From Isoetes taiwanensis (lineage: Eukaryota; Streptophyta; Lycopodiopsida; Isoetales; Isoetaceae), in assembly GCA_021234155.1 (NCBI GenBank), contig JAJEKV010000086.1:3771461-3835460 (forward strand): a DNA stretch of 64,000 bases, written 5' to 3'. The notes below the pieces were generated by a model. That model searched no databases, was not told the DNA's origin, and worked only from the letters and a program-made list of their open reading frames with translations. A program made the position numbers and the translations under genes. Positions 43,872 through 54,092 of the stretch are shown here, one piece after another. How positions within the stretch are numbered: the stretch's first letter is position 1; each line of letters begins with the position of its first letter.

Positions 43872-44029
43872 GAAAAATAGAAGAATAGCGGAAATGTACT
43901 AAGCAACAAAAAGGTATGACTTAAGGCATGAACTTGGAATATCATGGCGAGAAAATTTAGGGACAAAGTCTCAGAAGAGAAAGCCAAATGATACTGGCAA
44001 TAGAACAAAAAAAAGTGCTAACGTTAGCG

Positions 44030-44660
44030 TGGGAAATGTTCCCCATCGGCATATACTTATAGGTTCCCCATCGGCATATACTTAATCGTGGAACGACATT
44101 CAATTTGCTCAGTTCTGCTTCTAATTTGGTAGATCTAGCAAGAAATTTGATGGAAGAACTGTGGGTTTTATACTAAGACATTTTCTCCTTATACTTTCTA
44201 GCGTTTAGCTAAACTAACCCAAAATTCATCTCAAAACTTTATGTGGTGGGGTCAATGAAAAACATTAAGCTAAAATTACTATACTTTGTTTCAATTGTTT
44301 CCATTTATTTTAGTCATTTTCTTTGTAAATATTCTAAAACAATGCCAGTTAGCTAAGTCTAGACCTCAAATTATTCTACAGATACTAGAAAATAAATTAC
44401 TAATTATATATATCTTATAAACTAGAATGATATTAGCTAAACTAGCCCGAATTTCATTCCAGAAGTTTCTAAACAATACAAAATTTCACTCTCTTACTTT
44501 CTAGCATTTGGCTAAAGAGATCGAAGGTTGGTGCGGAAGCGGAAAAAGTTAAGCTAAAATTATTATTTTTGTCTCAATTTTTTCCATTCTTTAGCCAACA
44601 TTTTTTGAAAACGTGTTAAAAAATCGCCAAATAGCTAAGTTTAGCCCTTAAATTATCCCA
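44030..44660 (+). repeat. Short tandem duplication and a diverged 200-bp direct repeat
   Basis: GTTCCCCATCGGCATATACTTA occurs twice at 44038-44085. A second pair, at about 44195-44395 and 44425-44655, shares TTTAGCTAAACTA(A/G)CCC, TTAAGCTAAAATTA, a TTGT(T/C)TCAATT block, CATT.TTTAG and TAGCTAAGT(C/T)TAG in the same order. The recurring TTAGCTAA word may reflect a palindromic non-autonomous element. Confidence 0.5.
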
Positions 44661-45058
44661 TGAAGTAGAGACCAAATTGATGTTGTTACTTCAATGATGG
44701 AAAAGCTGAAAATTTTAAAGAATGTGAAGAAGACGAGGCCCAAATTGATTCATATAATAAGAAAAAGAATATAAGAGAATGAGCCTTCCATATTTCTGAA
44801 CCATGGAGGGCCTCTGAACGCTTTTCAAGAATCATGCATTAGAGAAAGATGAGGAGATTTTCTCTCCTCAAAATATTTATAAGTTTCATAAATAATCCTG
44901 ACCGTACATTTGAGATCAACTTTGGCCTTTGAAAAATAACACATCACCAATCCCAGCACGTTTCCTTTTTTTCTTTAACAATATGGACAAATGAATCTAA
45001 GCCCTCTAATTTTCACAATAACCACAACTTTACAAGGGTCTTAGATCTTCACACCTTT
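44661..45058. other. AT-rich intergenic
   Basis: No open frame or recognised repeat. It leads into a tandem array. Confidence 0.45.
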
Positions 45059-45230
45059 AACAATTGTGGATCGGATGCCAAAAGTCAGGTTGTCTTATAT
45101 TTTTTTTTAACAAGTGTTGTTTGGATGCCAGAAAGTAGGTTGCCTTATGTTTTTTTAAGATTGTTGACCGGATGCCAAAAATCAGGTTGCATTTAACAAT
45201 TGTTGACCAGACGCCAAAACTCTGGTCATC
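45059..45230 (+). repeat. Tandem repeat, about four copies of a 43-57 bp unit
   Basis: The core (A)TTGTTGACC(G/A)GATGCCAAAA followed by (G/A/T)(T)CAGGTTG and a T run appears four times from 45064 to 45226 with progressive divergence. The array lies about 330 bp upstream of the CYP73A pseudogene start. Confidence 0.65.
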
Positions 45231-45558
45231 ATATACCCAAGCGAAAATTGATGCCATGACAATTAAAAAGCTTAAGGGTCATGTGCTAGATTTGATAGTC
45301 ATACTATCCTATACAAGCACAATACAAACATAATTTCGCATCAATGTGAATATGTAATAGTAATTAAGTTACCCTTTACCGGTTCAATCTAAGATGCTCG
45401 AGAAATAAATCGCTACACTTAAAAAAAAAACATATCCAGACAAAACGTCCACAGTTCTGAATGGCTCTCTAGCTCTGACCCAACAATTGACCTCTTTATG
45501 TATGAATTATTCCAAATCAACCAACCTCTCAAGTTTCAAAACACAGCAAAAACTCAAA

Positions 45559-47669
45559 ATGGATCCCAATGCAGGACCTGCCAAGGCTTCCTCTGCTAGA
45601 TTTGTTGGTTTAATGTTTGCAGGTGTTATCATAGTGCCATGGTTGAGGAGCAGAAAATTCAAGCTTCCTCCTGGACCCTTCAAATGGCCTATAGTGGGAA
45701 ACTGGTTCCAAGTGGGTGATGATCTGACTCAGAACCTGCTTATTAGATTGGCCAAGAAGTATGGAGATATATTTATGCTCCAAATGGGCCAAAGGAATTT
45801 GGTTGTTGTTTCATTTCCTGAGCTTGCTAAGGAGGTGCTGCATACTCAGGGAGTTGAATTCGAATCGCGCACTTGCAACTTAGTGTTTGACATATTCATC
45901 ACTAGCTAGGGACAGGATATAGTGTTCACTGTGTGTGGTGAACATTGGCACAGAATGAGAAGAATCTTAACCGTGCCTTTTTACACCGTGAAAGTTGTCC
46001 AGCAATCTAGATTGGCTTGGAAAGATGAAATCCCTTGTGTCCAGCGGATCCAGACCTGAATCTCAGACTACTGGAATTGTCTTGAGGAGAAGACTCCAAT
46101 TGATGATGTACAATATAATGTATAGAATGATGTAAAGTCTTGGTCAGACGCCAAGGCCCCGTCGGGCCAAAACGAATGCCAAGGACCAACACCACCCGAC
46201 AAGGACCCCCCACCTTACCCAAAACCGTTTCGAAGTTCACTATGTCTCCTCTGACTTCGTGAACGACTCCGTGGCCAAGACAAAGGGGAAAGCCGAGTAA
46301 CTCGGTTGGGAAGCAAAACCACCAATTAGTGCAAATCGTGATCACCGAGCTCGCCACTGGTAACCTGCTCGACGAGCCCTCGGCTAAGATCACTGTCAGG
46401 GCGACGGCGCATCCCAGCTCAAAAAGCCTTGAACCAACCGAGCGAAGCTACCAGCCATTTAGTTCAAACCAACAACCAACCCAACTAACCAAGGCTAAGC
46501 CGCGCCAATGCCGTCGCACCAGCTATCCGCCCTAAGCTAACCGGGCACGACGTGCACATCACCAACCAACCAACAATGCGAGCCAACCAACCGGGCTGAA
46601 GGAAGGAGCCAACCAGTCGACCACAACCCAAGGAGGAACTTAAGTCAATCACCGTGATGACCAAGCCAAGAAACCAGAGGTGACCAAACCGGTGGAGCCA
46701 ACCAACACGACCAAGGGATTTCTTGAAGGGTTATATTAAACTCTGCAAGGAAGTGAAGGACAGGAGACTTACCATATTCAAGAACCAATTCCTGGATCCC
46801 CATAAGTAACCATTTTTAGAATTTGCTTAAGGCATTCCCAATTCAACTTAGTTATTTAGCTCCTAATTATAATTTTGTACTTCTGCAGGACACAGGCAGC
46901 TTCTGAGGCAAGGAAGCTGATGAAGAAGTGTGCCATGGACCATGTCTTAGAAGCTCAGAGCCAGGGAGAAATCACAGAAGACAATGTCCTCTACATACTG
47001 GAAAACGTCAACGTTGCAGGTTAGTGCTTTGGCTAAAATACAAAATGTAATCTAGCACTTAATTTCTTGAAGAAATAACTATTTCAATGGCTCCTTGTAA
47101 GTGCAGCAATTGAAACGACATTATGGTCAATGAAATGGGCAATAGCCGAGCTCGTCAATAATTCACATATGCAACAAAAGGTTAAAGAGGAGATTGAATC
47201 AACGTTGGGAGCAAATACACCTGTAACAGAAACCAGAAAGCTCCCATACCTGAATGCTCTGATGAAAGAAACGTTGAGGCTCCACATGCCAATTCCTCTT
47301 TTGGTGCCACACATGAATCTCAAGATCTCAAAACTGGTCGGATATGATATTCCTGCTGAAAGCAAGGTTCTGGTGAATGCCTGGTGGCTTGCAAACAACC
47401 CTGCTTTGTGAGATAGACCAGAGGTATTTAGGCCTGAAAGATCTCTGGAAGAAAAATTGAGGCCAATGGAAATGATTTTAGGTTTGTTCTATTTGGATCT
47501 GGAAGGAGAAGCTGCCTGGCTGGTACCTCTAGTTATAGCAAGTCTTGTTCAGAGCTATCATTTGGTGCCTCCGCCAGGAATGGAGAAGCTGGACATAACT
47601 GGCAAGCAGGGCCAGTTTAACTATCATATTGCAACTCACTACACCATCGTAGCTAGGCCACGAAAGTAG
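45559..47669 (+). pseudogene. Cinnamate 4-hydroxylase (CYP73A) pseudogene
   Basis: C4H is the P450 that 4-hydroxylates cinnamate in phenylpropanoid synthesis on the ER. Exon 1 from 45559 has an N-terminal membrane helix, [40 protein letters not shown] and [16 protein letters not shown], all family hallmarks. Exon 2 (46889-47019) gives EDNVLYILENVNVA. Exon 3 (47107-47669) gives AIETT (I-helix), [19 protein letters not shown] (ExxR) and YDIPAES. Lesions: in-frame TAG at 45907, a stop and shift near 46040-46070, replacement of about 50 codons by 580 bp of foreign sequence (46134-46715), TGA at 47409 where Trp is expected, and a shifted heme loop (FGSGRRSCLAG in another frame, 47471-47520). Both intron positions match plant C4H genes, so it is a decayed gene duplicate, not a retrocopy. 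Confidence 0.9.
46134..46715. other. GC-rich insertion replacing part of the C4H first exon
   Basis: C4H similarity stops after the RLQLMMYN stretch and resumes at FLKGYIKLCKEVKDRR. The intervening sequence is richer in G and C than its surroundings and is full of CCAACCAA and ACCAACC words, with no P450 similarity in any frame. The small frames inside are Pro/Thr-rich and probably meaningless. No terminal repeats or target duplication are visible. The origin is unknown. Confidence 0.6.
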
Positions 47670-48327
47670 TTATGTATTATTATACTCGTTATTTTTGAAG
47701 CCGCAATATTAATTAGAAAAAACTGGCTTATGTCATTATCTCTAACATAGTTTGTGACGCAGCCAACAAAAAGCCACGTTTAAAGCTTCCATGTCAAATG
47801 CCAAAGTTTAAATAAAAAGTTTATTACCCAAAGATTATCATACAACCAAGCACCAACCAAGCACAAAATGTGTGCACATACAGACCCACAAACAGGCTGA
47901 TGTTTGAAGCTGTAGAACCTACATAACATTCAGCGCAAGTCTGCATAATTTTGCCCTTTAAGAGAAACATAGGCATGGATTATCTTGAAGGATTAATTTT
48001 ACACATGGCCCACCTCAGTCAATACTTGTTTTACATTTTTGATAACAAAAATGTTTGTTCTCCATTGCCTCCCCTTTGTAGTGGTTGATAGCAGCTTCAT
48101 GATAGTCCAAACCCAAAGGTTTTATCACCATTCTCCATTTGTTATGCCAAAAATACAGGATGAAAGATGATAATCAATTGACTTCACTGCATTGGGACTT
48201 GGCGTTCATGTGGTGCATTCCCTTCAAAAAAACATATCATGTTTTCATCAGGGTTGGTACTATAATCAGAAAAGTATATTTCACGTAACAAAGAACTCAT
48301 TTTAAAAAGCACATAGGAAGATCAACC
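47670..48327. other. Intergenic between C4H pseudogene and SWS1-like gene
   Basis: AT-rich. It may contain the 3' ends or a final small exon of the minus-strand gene. Nothing else is seen. Confidence 0.4.
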
Positions 48328-49892
48328 CTATAGAATTAAGCTAACATAGTTTTCAAAGAAAATGCCATGTAATCTGCTAACCTGATGTTCAAAGAGATAG
48401 AGAGCAAGTTCCTCATCAGAAATTTCCACTTCTCGATATATTTGTAGCGCATTTGCTATTTTTGCAGCTAGTTGATGCTTGCACTGAGAGAAAAGAATAA
48501 AATGAGCATATATTGGTATAATACAAGCAAGATGACTTTGCATGATGCGCTCTCTGAATTTTTTCTTCACTTCACAAATATTCATTTGTTCATATTATGC
48601 AGGATTTCTGAACTGTCCAAGGCAAAAGCTAATTTTTTTAATGCTTTTCTGCTACAGTAAGGATGTTTTTTGTAAATAAAGATTTATTTCTGCTCATTTC
48701 CAGGTTTATTAGCACTATTGTACCATCATTTTTTTCACAAGTACCTTCATGCTGGAAAAGCTTCAAAACCATGAGGTGAGGTTTCTAAAGAATAAATATT
48801 GCGTTTTACGAAGTTACAAAGCTAATAAGAAGAGTAGCAGTACAAGTTAAGAATAATGGTAACATACACATAATTGCTCCCCACGTATGATAACATCGTA
48901 GAAAAATGAATGACAGGAACAAAAATGCTTTGGAAAGCAGATATACTCATCACTCCCCTTGGACTCACCACGAACCTGCTTACAACAAGCACAAAGGCTA
49001 AGACATCTTCATAGAAACAACCACGAAACGACATGTCTTTGCAAAACAAAATAGCACTTGGTTTGACAACAGTTAATAGGTACTTTTCGTGCACTTTTCA
49101 CTGGGCCCAAAGTAATAATTTAACAACAATTTGTTGTCATTTTTTCCGTAGTAAAGAGCTTTATTTCAGTTAGCATTGTATAGTGAACCTAAAAGCAGAA
49201 TTGCCTTTCCTAGACAAGATGCCTAAACACCGAGATCTCACTTGTTGCTTACACAAATGTTGCATCGGCATCTGATGATTTCTCAGCCTAGAATTCTTTC
49301 AAACTGTACATATTTTATGGCATGATCTGTATCAATCACTAAACTGCACTACTAAAAGATCATACAATCTTAGTGACCAACCAAAGCCCTGCTGATGGCT
49401 AGAAATGGAAGATAGACAAACCAGGAAAAAAGATCGCTGACTAGGAATGCCCTTTACAAGCTTAACACCTTGCTGATCTAAGATGCGCATAGCTCGTTCA
49501 AGATTCTTATTATAGATGAAATATAACCTGGAAACAGACAGCACCAGCCAACATTACTGATATCTGACCAGTTTACAGCATTTGAAGCGTCGTGATAAAA
49601 AAGCAATAATATTCTTTGTGTATTGCGTTTGTTCTTTATTTCCCAGACATAAAACAATAGATCCAAAACGTTCTAATGATAACAATATTAGGGGTAAAAA
49701 GGTTGGCACTCACATGGATAGTTGCTCATTAGAGACTGCAAAATAAAACAGTGTAGTTAAAGCTGGTGCATCATCATGCAAAAATGAAGATAAAGATTGG
49801 TACATACGAGCTAAAGGAGGAGGAACACAGGGATTGGAGAGCGGATTAATGGTGCTGATGATTTCGTCCCCAACATCTGCCGCTGTTAGCAT
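48328..49892 (-). CDS. SWS1: SWIM zinc-finger protein, SWS1/ZSWIM7 type (5 exons)
   Basis: Minus-strand exons: 49892-49808, 49735-49714, 49527-49422, 48975-48868, 48483-48382 (then a read-through stop at 48328, or a further exon not found). They join in frame through consensus GT-AG sites to about 141-158 codons, matching the size of human ZSWIM7 and plant SWS1. Residues 37-66 read LYFIYNKNLERAMRILDQQG and on. The SWIM finger is C90-x-C92 ... C108-x-H110 (HFCSCHSFF then LCCKHQLA). The tail is EVEISDEELALYL. SWS1 acts with a RAD51 paralogue in homologous recombination. The Arabidopsis homologue is SSN2. The start ATG is preceded by an in-frame TAG. All ligands are intact, so it is probably functional. 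Confidence 0.85.
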
Positions 49893-50042
49893 TTCTGGAC
49901 TTCCATCCTAGAACAGTTCTGTATCAGGAGTATGCACTCACCCGATGCCCCTCTAATGACGTGGAGATTACATACGATGAAATTAACACCATTACGTATA
50001 TTTCTTCAAACCTTATAATATGTCATTAATCTCGCCATATCG

Positions 50043-50384
50043 CTATAATCTTGCCGAAATCAGAAACCGTAGTTTTGTAACATAAGATTTTGCATGGTTT
50101 GGTGTTGTATCCGTATATAAATACAGTATAAGTTGATGCTGGCACCCAAGATTCCAAACATGGGAATCTAGGGTTTGGATTCCTGCATTTGTGTGGTCGG
50201 GAGGGCTGCGCTTCACATGGACGGGCCGCAGATGGTGCATGCTGCTATTCCTGGCTAGATAGGTGTCGATTTGCTTCCTTCATCTTCGTTGGTTCTATGC
50301 AAGAGGCAGACAGCGGTTTTTCTTGAGGATGGATACGCAGTTCCGACCAATAGGCTCTTCAACAGGCTTTTCTAACTTGATCTA
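50043..50384. other. Intergenic, short repeat of a CTTGCCGAAATCAGAA word
   Basis: ATAATCTTGCCGAAATCAGAA occurs at 50045 and again at 50453, the second inside the next open frame. This may be a duplicated gene start. No other feature is identified. Confidence 0.35.
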
Positions 50385-51058
50385 TTGTGTTTGTCTTTGA
50401 ATTCCATGCTTCTTATAGCAAGGCATACGAATTACTGCGGGCTCTTCCACACGATAATCTTGCCGAAATCAGAAGCCAACAGAAGTCTTCTCGAAGGGAT
50501 TTGTGCCCGAGGTAAGCAGGCTGTGTTCCTGCCACATTATGTCTCTGAAGAGTGCACGACCCTGTTCTATGTTATCTCAACAAAACCCATATGTGATATG
50601 TGCTCTAGGTTCATTCTCCAAAACGGATTCAAGTGTATCCAATGCTTCCGCGCAGACCACAGCTTTTCTATTTGCTTCGCATGTTTTAAATCCCCTTCCC
50701 AAACCCACATGCATCCCCAGGAAGATTTCATGGATTTAAATATGATCCCTGGATTTAAATATGATCCATGCTCTGCTTTGACGCCCCGAGTTCCTGAACA
50801 AAGAGGCTTGCAATGCTTTTTTATCAAGTCTTAGAATGTTTGACTTTAGCTTCTATTTTGCTGAACATTTTTTGTTCATTACAGGAAAGCGATTTTTCCA
50901 GAACATCTGGCAAATCTTTTGGCATTGCCTTGCGGTGCTTCTTATATTTGGCTGAAGGCACAGCGTCTGTTGTGGATATGATGGGCGGACTTGGGTTAGC
51001 TTCAGCTGGTGTCTATTTAGCAACCGAAAGTATCAAAAACATTAGGTGTATCTACTAG
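50385..51058 (+). CDS. Possible gene with ZZ-like zinc finger and a downstream hydrophobic exon
   Basis: Frame 50385-50834 contains CDMCSRFILQNGFKCIQCFR then FSICFACFKSPSQTHMHPQE, that is C-x2-C, C-x2-C, C-x2-C and a terminal His pair, resembling a ZZ-type or C1-like finger. A second frame, 50885-51055, follows a good acceptor (TTCATTACAG) and reads ESDFSRTSGKSFGIALRCFL, then VVDMMGGLGLASAGVYLATE, before TAG. No splice donor joins the two cleanly in frame, so the gene model is uncertain. A 19-bp tandem duplication (GATTTAAATATGATCC(C/A)TG, 50732-50770) lies between them. The family is not recognised. Confidence 0.35.
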
Positions 51059-51499
51059 TTTAGGTGGATTGGTTTATCCATGCTAAAAAATGTGTGAGAA
51101 AGAGCCGAGTTATTGGGCTCTCCCCTTAGTCTCGCTTACAGATGGCTTCTGTTTTTGTGTGTGGGCTTGAGAGACCTTCTTCTGGATCTGTATTGTGGGA
51201 ATAATAGGTGTGCTTTTGTTCTAAATGTCGTGTTCAATATGTTTCAGCAGGATGGGATTGCTTGACAGGTATGGATGCTTTGATGGCTCTAAATTTGTAT
51301 GTAAATCTCACGTCTTTAGCAGGCTGCAGTTGTTAAGCACAATTGTGTGGAATGTTGTTTTCATGGCCTGTTCAATCTGTTTGAGCAGCCTGCTGCTGTA
51401 TAATGTGGCCGAAATTTTCAATGCTATTTTTCAAATTCTGTACTTCAAACAATATGCTGGTACTGACTTCTTTGCTTTGTTAGTGGGCTTCGGCCCCTA
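51059..51499. other. Intergenic, weak duplicated segment
   Basis: A (G/C)TGTTCAAT(A/C)TGTTT(C/G)AGCAG word is repeated at 51230 and 51378. Frames are short and unremarkable. Confidence 0.35.
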
Positions 51500-51770
51500 A
51501 GCATACTAGACATCCCTCTTCTGGGATTCCTAGTATGCCTGGATGAGCGTCGAAACTTGTACTGGGGTTCGACTCCCCAGACTCATAATTTTTTATTTGG
51601 TCAAAGTGTGAATTTCGAGATATTGTATTTATTCAATAGTTTAGTTGAATCTTAGGGGTAAGTCAAATATGGGGGTTTTTACCCCATCTTGACTTGCACT
51701 TGAGGGCTGGAATTCCGCCCCATGGCATATGCTGTGAAATATGCCAGCATCCGATGGTCAAAAAAAATTT
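51500..51770 (+). mobile_element. SINE-like unit with tRNA T-arm-like head
   Basis: CTGGGGTTCGACTCCCCAG (51558-51576) is a perfect tRNA-type T arm with an internal B-box (GGTTCGACTCC). A weak A-box-like TAGTATGCCTGG lies about 33 bases upstream. Downstream are an imperfect hairpin AAGTCAAATATGGGG...CCCCATCTTGACTT (51661-51696), other small palindromes and an A-rich end (CAAAAAAAATTT, about 51760). This layout fits a tRNA-derived SINE. The upstream half does not fold into a full tRNA cloverleaf, so it is not a tRNA gene. No flanking duplication was found. Confidence 0.4.
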
Positions 51771-51964
51771 ATAGATACCCCAAACAATAATATGGCTAAA
51801 TCCTACTATAATATGTAGCATACTAACATGGTGTTTTCTTTGTGTTTTTGTACGCTTTTCACTAAGGTTTTCCTATGATTTCGTGATGTATTCAAATGGA
51901 TGTACTAATGCGTACATCTAGAGTGCACCATTTCTAAGCCATTGATTTTAGCCTTTTTTTTTCC

Positions 51965-52078
51965 AATGGTCAACAACCAATGGCTCACAACAAAAGCCCT
52001 TTTTTTGTGCATGTGGTGCATAATGGTCAACAACCAATGGCTCACAACAAAAGCCCTCTTTTTGTGTGTGTGGTGCAT
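51965..52078 (+). repeat. 57-bp tandem repeat, two copies
   Basis: AATGGTCAACAACCAATGGC...GTGGTGCAT starts at 51965 and again at 52022. The copies differ only at a few bases around the T run. Confidence 0.8.
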
Positions 52079-52140
52079 AATGGGCACATGAAGGGCTTGA
52101 AGGGCGCATGTAGTGCAGTTTCCCCGCCGGCAACACATTT

Positions 52141-52791
52141 CTTATCATAACTTTTGATCCAGAGCTCTGTTTGAGATGATTTTTATTGCCTTGGAAAGCT
52201 CTCTCCGAGATCTTTTTGATAGTGTATGATATGGATATGTTTGGTTAAGTTATCTATGCTAAAGTAGTAATTTTTCGGCCGGGTTTGGTAGGCTTTCACA
52301 TCCTACCAGCTGATTAATACAGGATTGCGCTATTGGATATTGTTTTATGGCTCATTCCGAATGAAGCTTGCAAAAAATTACCATGCATTTTTAGATTTTG
52401 AGGCAGTTATTAAGCAGATTCCAAGGCTTCTAGATCCTTGTGCTAACAAGCAGAAAAGTTTCCCACTTTGGTTTCTCACCACAAGAATCCATGGAGGCCA
52501 AAGGCTGCTGTTAAATTCTAGTTGAAAAATGTTTGTGTATGGGTGTTGCAATTATGACTTTCAGAATAATGGGATCAATCCGCTGTATCTTTATGGTAAC
52601 TTTTACTTATGTTCTATTTGTTTTATTGTGATGAAATTCAAAAGCTACAGGTGATGAAAGCCTCAAATGAATTCTAATTTTTTTCTGGTTTGAATTCTAA
52701 AATTTTTGTCGCACCGGGGGGGCCAAAAAAATTTTTTTGCAACACAAACCATTAACATCTAACATATAAAAATTAAATCCCCCAACACATA
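52141..52791. other. Intergenic
   Basis: AT-rich, with small frames only (52325-52525). Nothing recognised. Confidence 0.4.
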
Positions 52792-53293
52792 ACAACCAAC
52801 ACATAACAACCATTGACATTAACAACCAATACATAACTACCATTGACATTAATTAACACAACCATTGGGTCCAACACATTTAAATTAAAATCCCCCTTTG
52901 GTTTGGGTGCATATTCACACGGGGGGGTGACGTAGGGCAGCGAGAGCCCTCATAATTGTATTTTGCACGTACAAAATCAACACCATATAGTATTCTGCTT
53001 GAAATCTTATAGTATTTTGCGAATCTTGTTATACAGTATAGGAAATTTTGTACTTGCATACCCCACAAACGAGGAACTTTACGTACGATGTAGATTAAGG
53101 AATAAGGGGTGAATATGCCTATCCAACAGCTCTCGTTGCCCGGAGTCACCCCCCGTGTGAATATGCACCCAAACCAAAGGGGGTTTATGGGGGATTTTAA
53201 TTTAAATGTGTTGGACCCAATGGTTGTGTTAATTAATATCAATGGTAGTTATGTGTTGGTTGTTAATGTCAATGGTTGTTATGTGTTGGTTAG
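52792..53293. repeat. Large inverted repeat (arms about 165 bp, loop about 175 bp)
   Basis: Left arm 52792-52951 and right arm 53128-53293 are reverse complements with few differences. Matching blocks include GGTTTGGGTGCATATTCACA, CAACCATTGGGTCCAACACA and CCATTGACATTAA. The arms themselves contain a degenerate repeat of about 30 bp (ACATAAC(A/T)ACCATTGACATTAA). The transcript would form a very stable hairpin. It may be a foldback or MITE-like element, or a local duplication. Frames across it are shadows of the repeat. Confidence 0.8.
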
Positions 53294-53449
53294 TACTTCC
53301 AACAAGCCTGAAAGTGGAAAAAAGTGGAAATCATACCTGGCATCCTTGCTTGATGCTCCAGAGATCTGTCTCCCCACCTGCAAATGCACACAACAATTCC
53401 ACGAGATGTTCATTACATCTCCATTACCAACAGCATTTTTCAACGGTCA

Positions 53450-54092
53450 TTAGTGTCCTATTTAAAACAGTAGTATCTTCTAGATCATAGATCATGACAT
53501 AGAACACTCCACACGTTCAATATATGAATAGCTAAAAAAGCAACAGTTCACATTCCTTCAGCAGTGGTTCTGGTGGCCATTCACGCCAGAGCATGTCATA
53601 CATCCTCATGTTTCTGTGCATTAAGATTCTTGCCCTGCTAATAGAGGCATGGATGATGATAGCTTGACTCACGAAGGCCCTTCTTCCATCCACGTCCATG
53701 TACATGGGCCACAGATCTAGGCAACAATACATATTGCCCATAGCATCACACAATTGGCCTATGAAAACAGACAATCTCCTACATAGACCATCTTGCCCCA
53801 ACAAAATAGGCAAAAGCGTCTAGCTCTATATGTGATAATTAGATGCCGCCTCCCCAAGATCCTGTCGAGTAGTCTCCCATGGCCCCAAACCATATTAATC
53901 CCCCCCCCCTCCTCGGAATGCTCGCCCTCGAGCACATGGAACTTACATCCTTTGCACATGAGACAATTTACCAATTGGGACGCTCCCATTCGGCTCTGCT
54001 ACCAGTTCATACGACACCTTAATTTCAAATTCTTAATGGCATACCTCAATACCCCAAAACAGGGACTGCAACATACTTCTCATGGCAAGGCA
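53450..54092. other. Left flank of LINE family 3, contains a duplicated segment
   Basis: 53806-53905 (CAAAAGCGTCTAGCTCTATATG, GTGATAATTAGATGCCGCC, AAGATCCTGTCGAGTAGTCT) recurs at 56958-57062 on the other side of the LINE. Minus-strand frames 53532-53813 and 53759-53989 have no recognised domain. Confidence 0.5.

Noticed and set aside
51558-51576. A tRNA gene, from the perfect T-arm
   Set aside because: No acceptor, D or anticodon arm can be built upstream. The layout suits a SINE better.
53109-53453. Overlapping Val/Met-rich frames
   Set aside because: They are reading frames through the arms of the inverted repeat and mirror each other on both strands.
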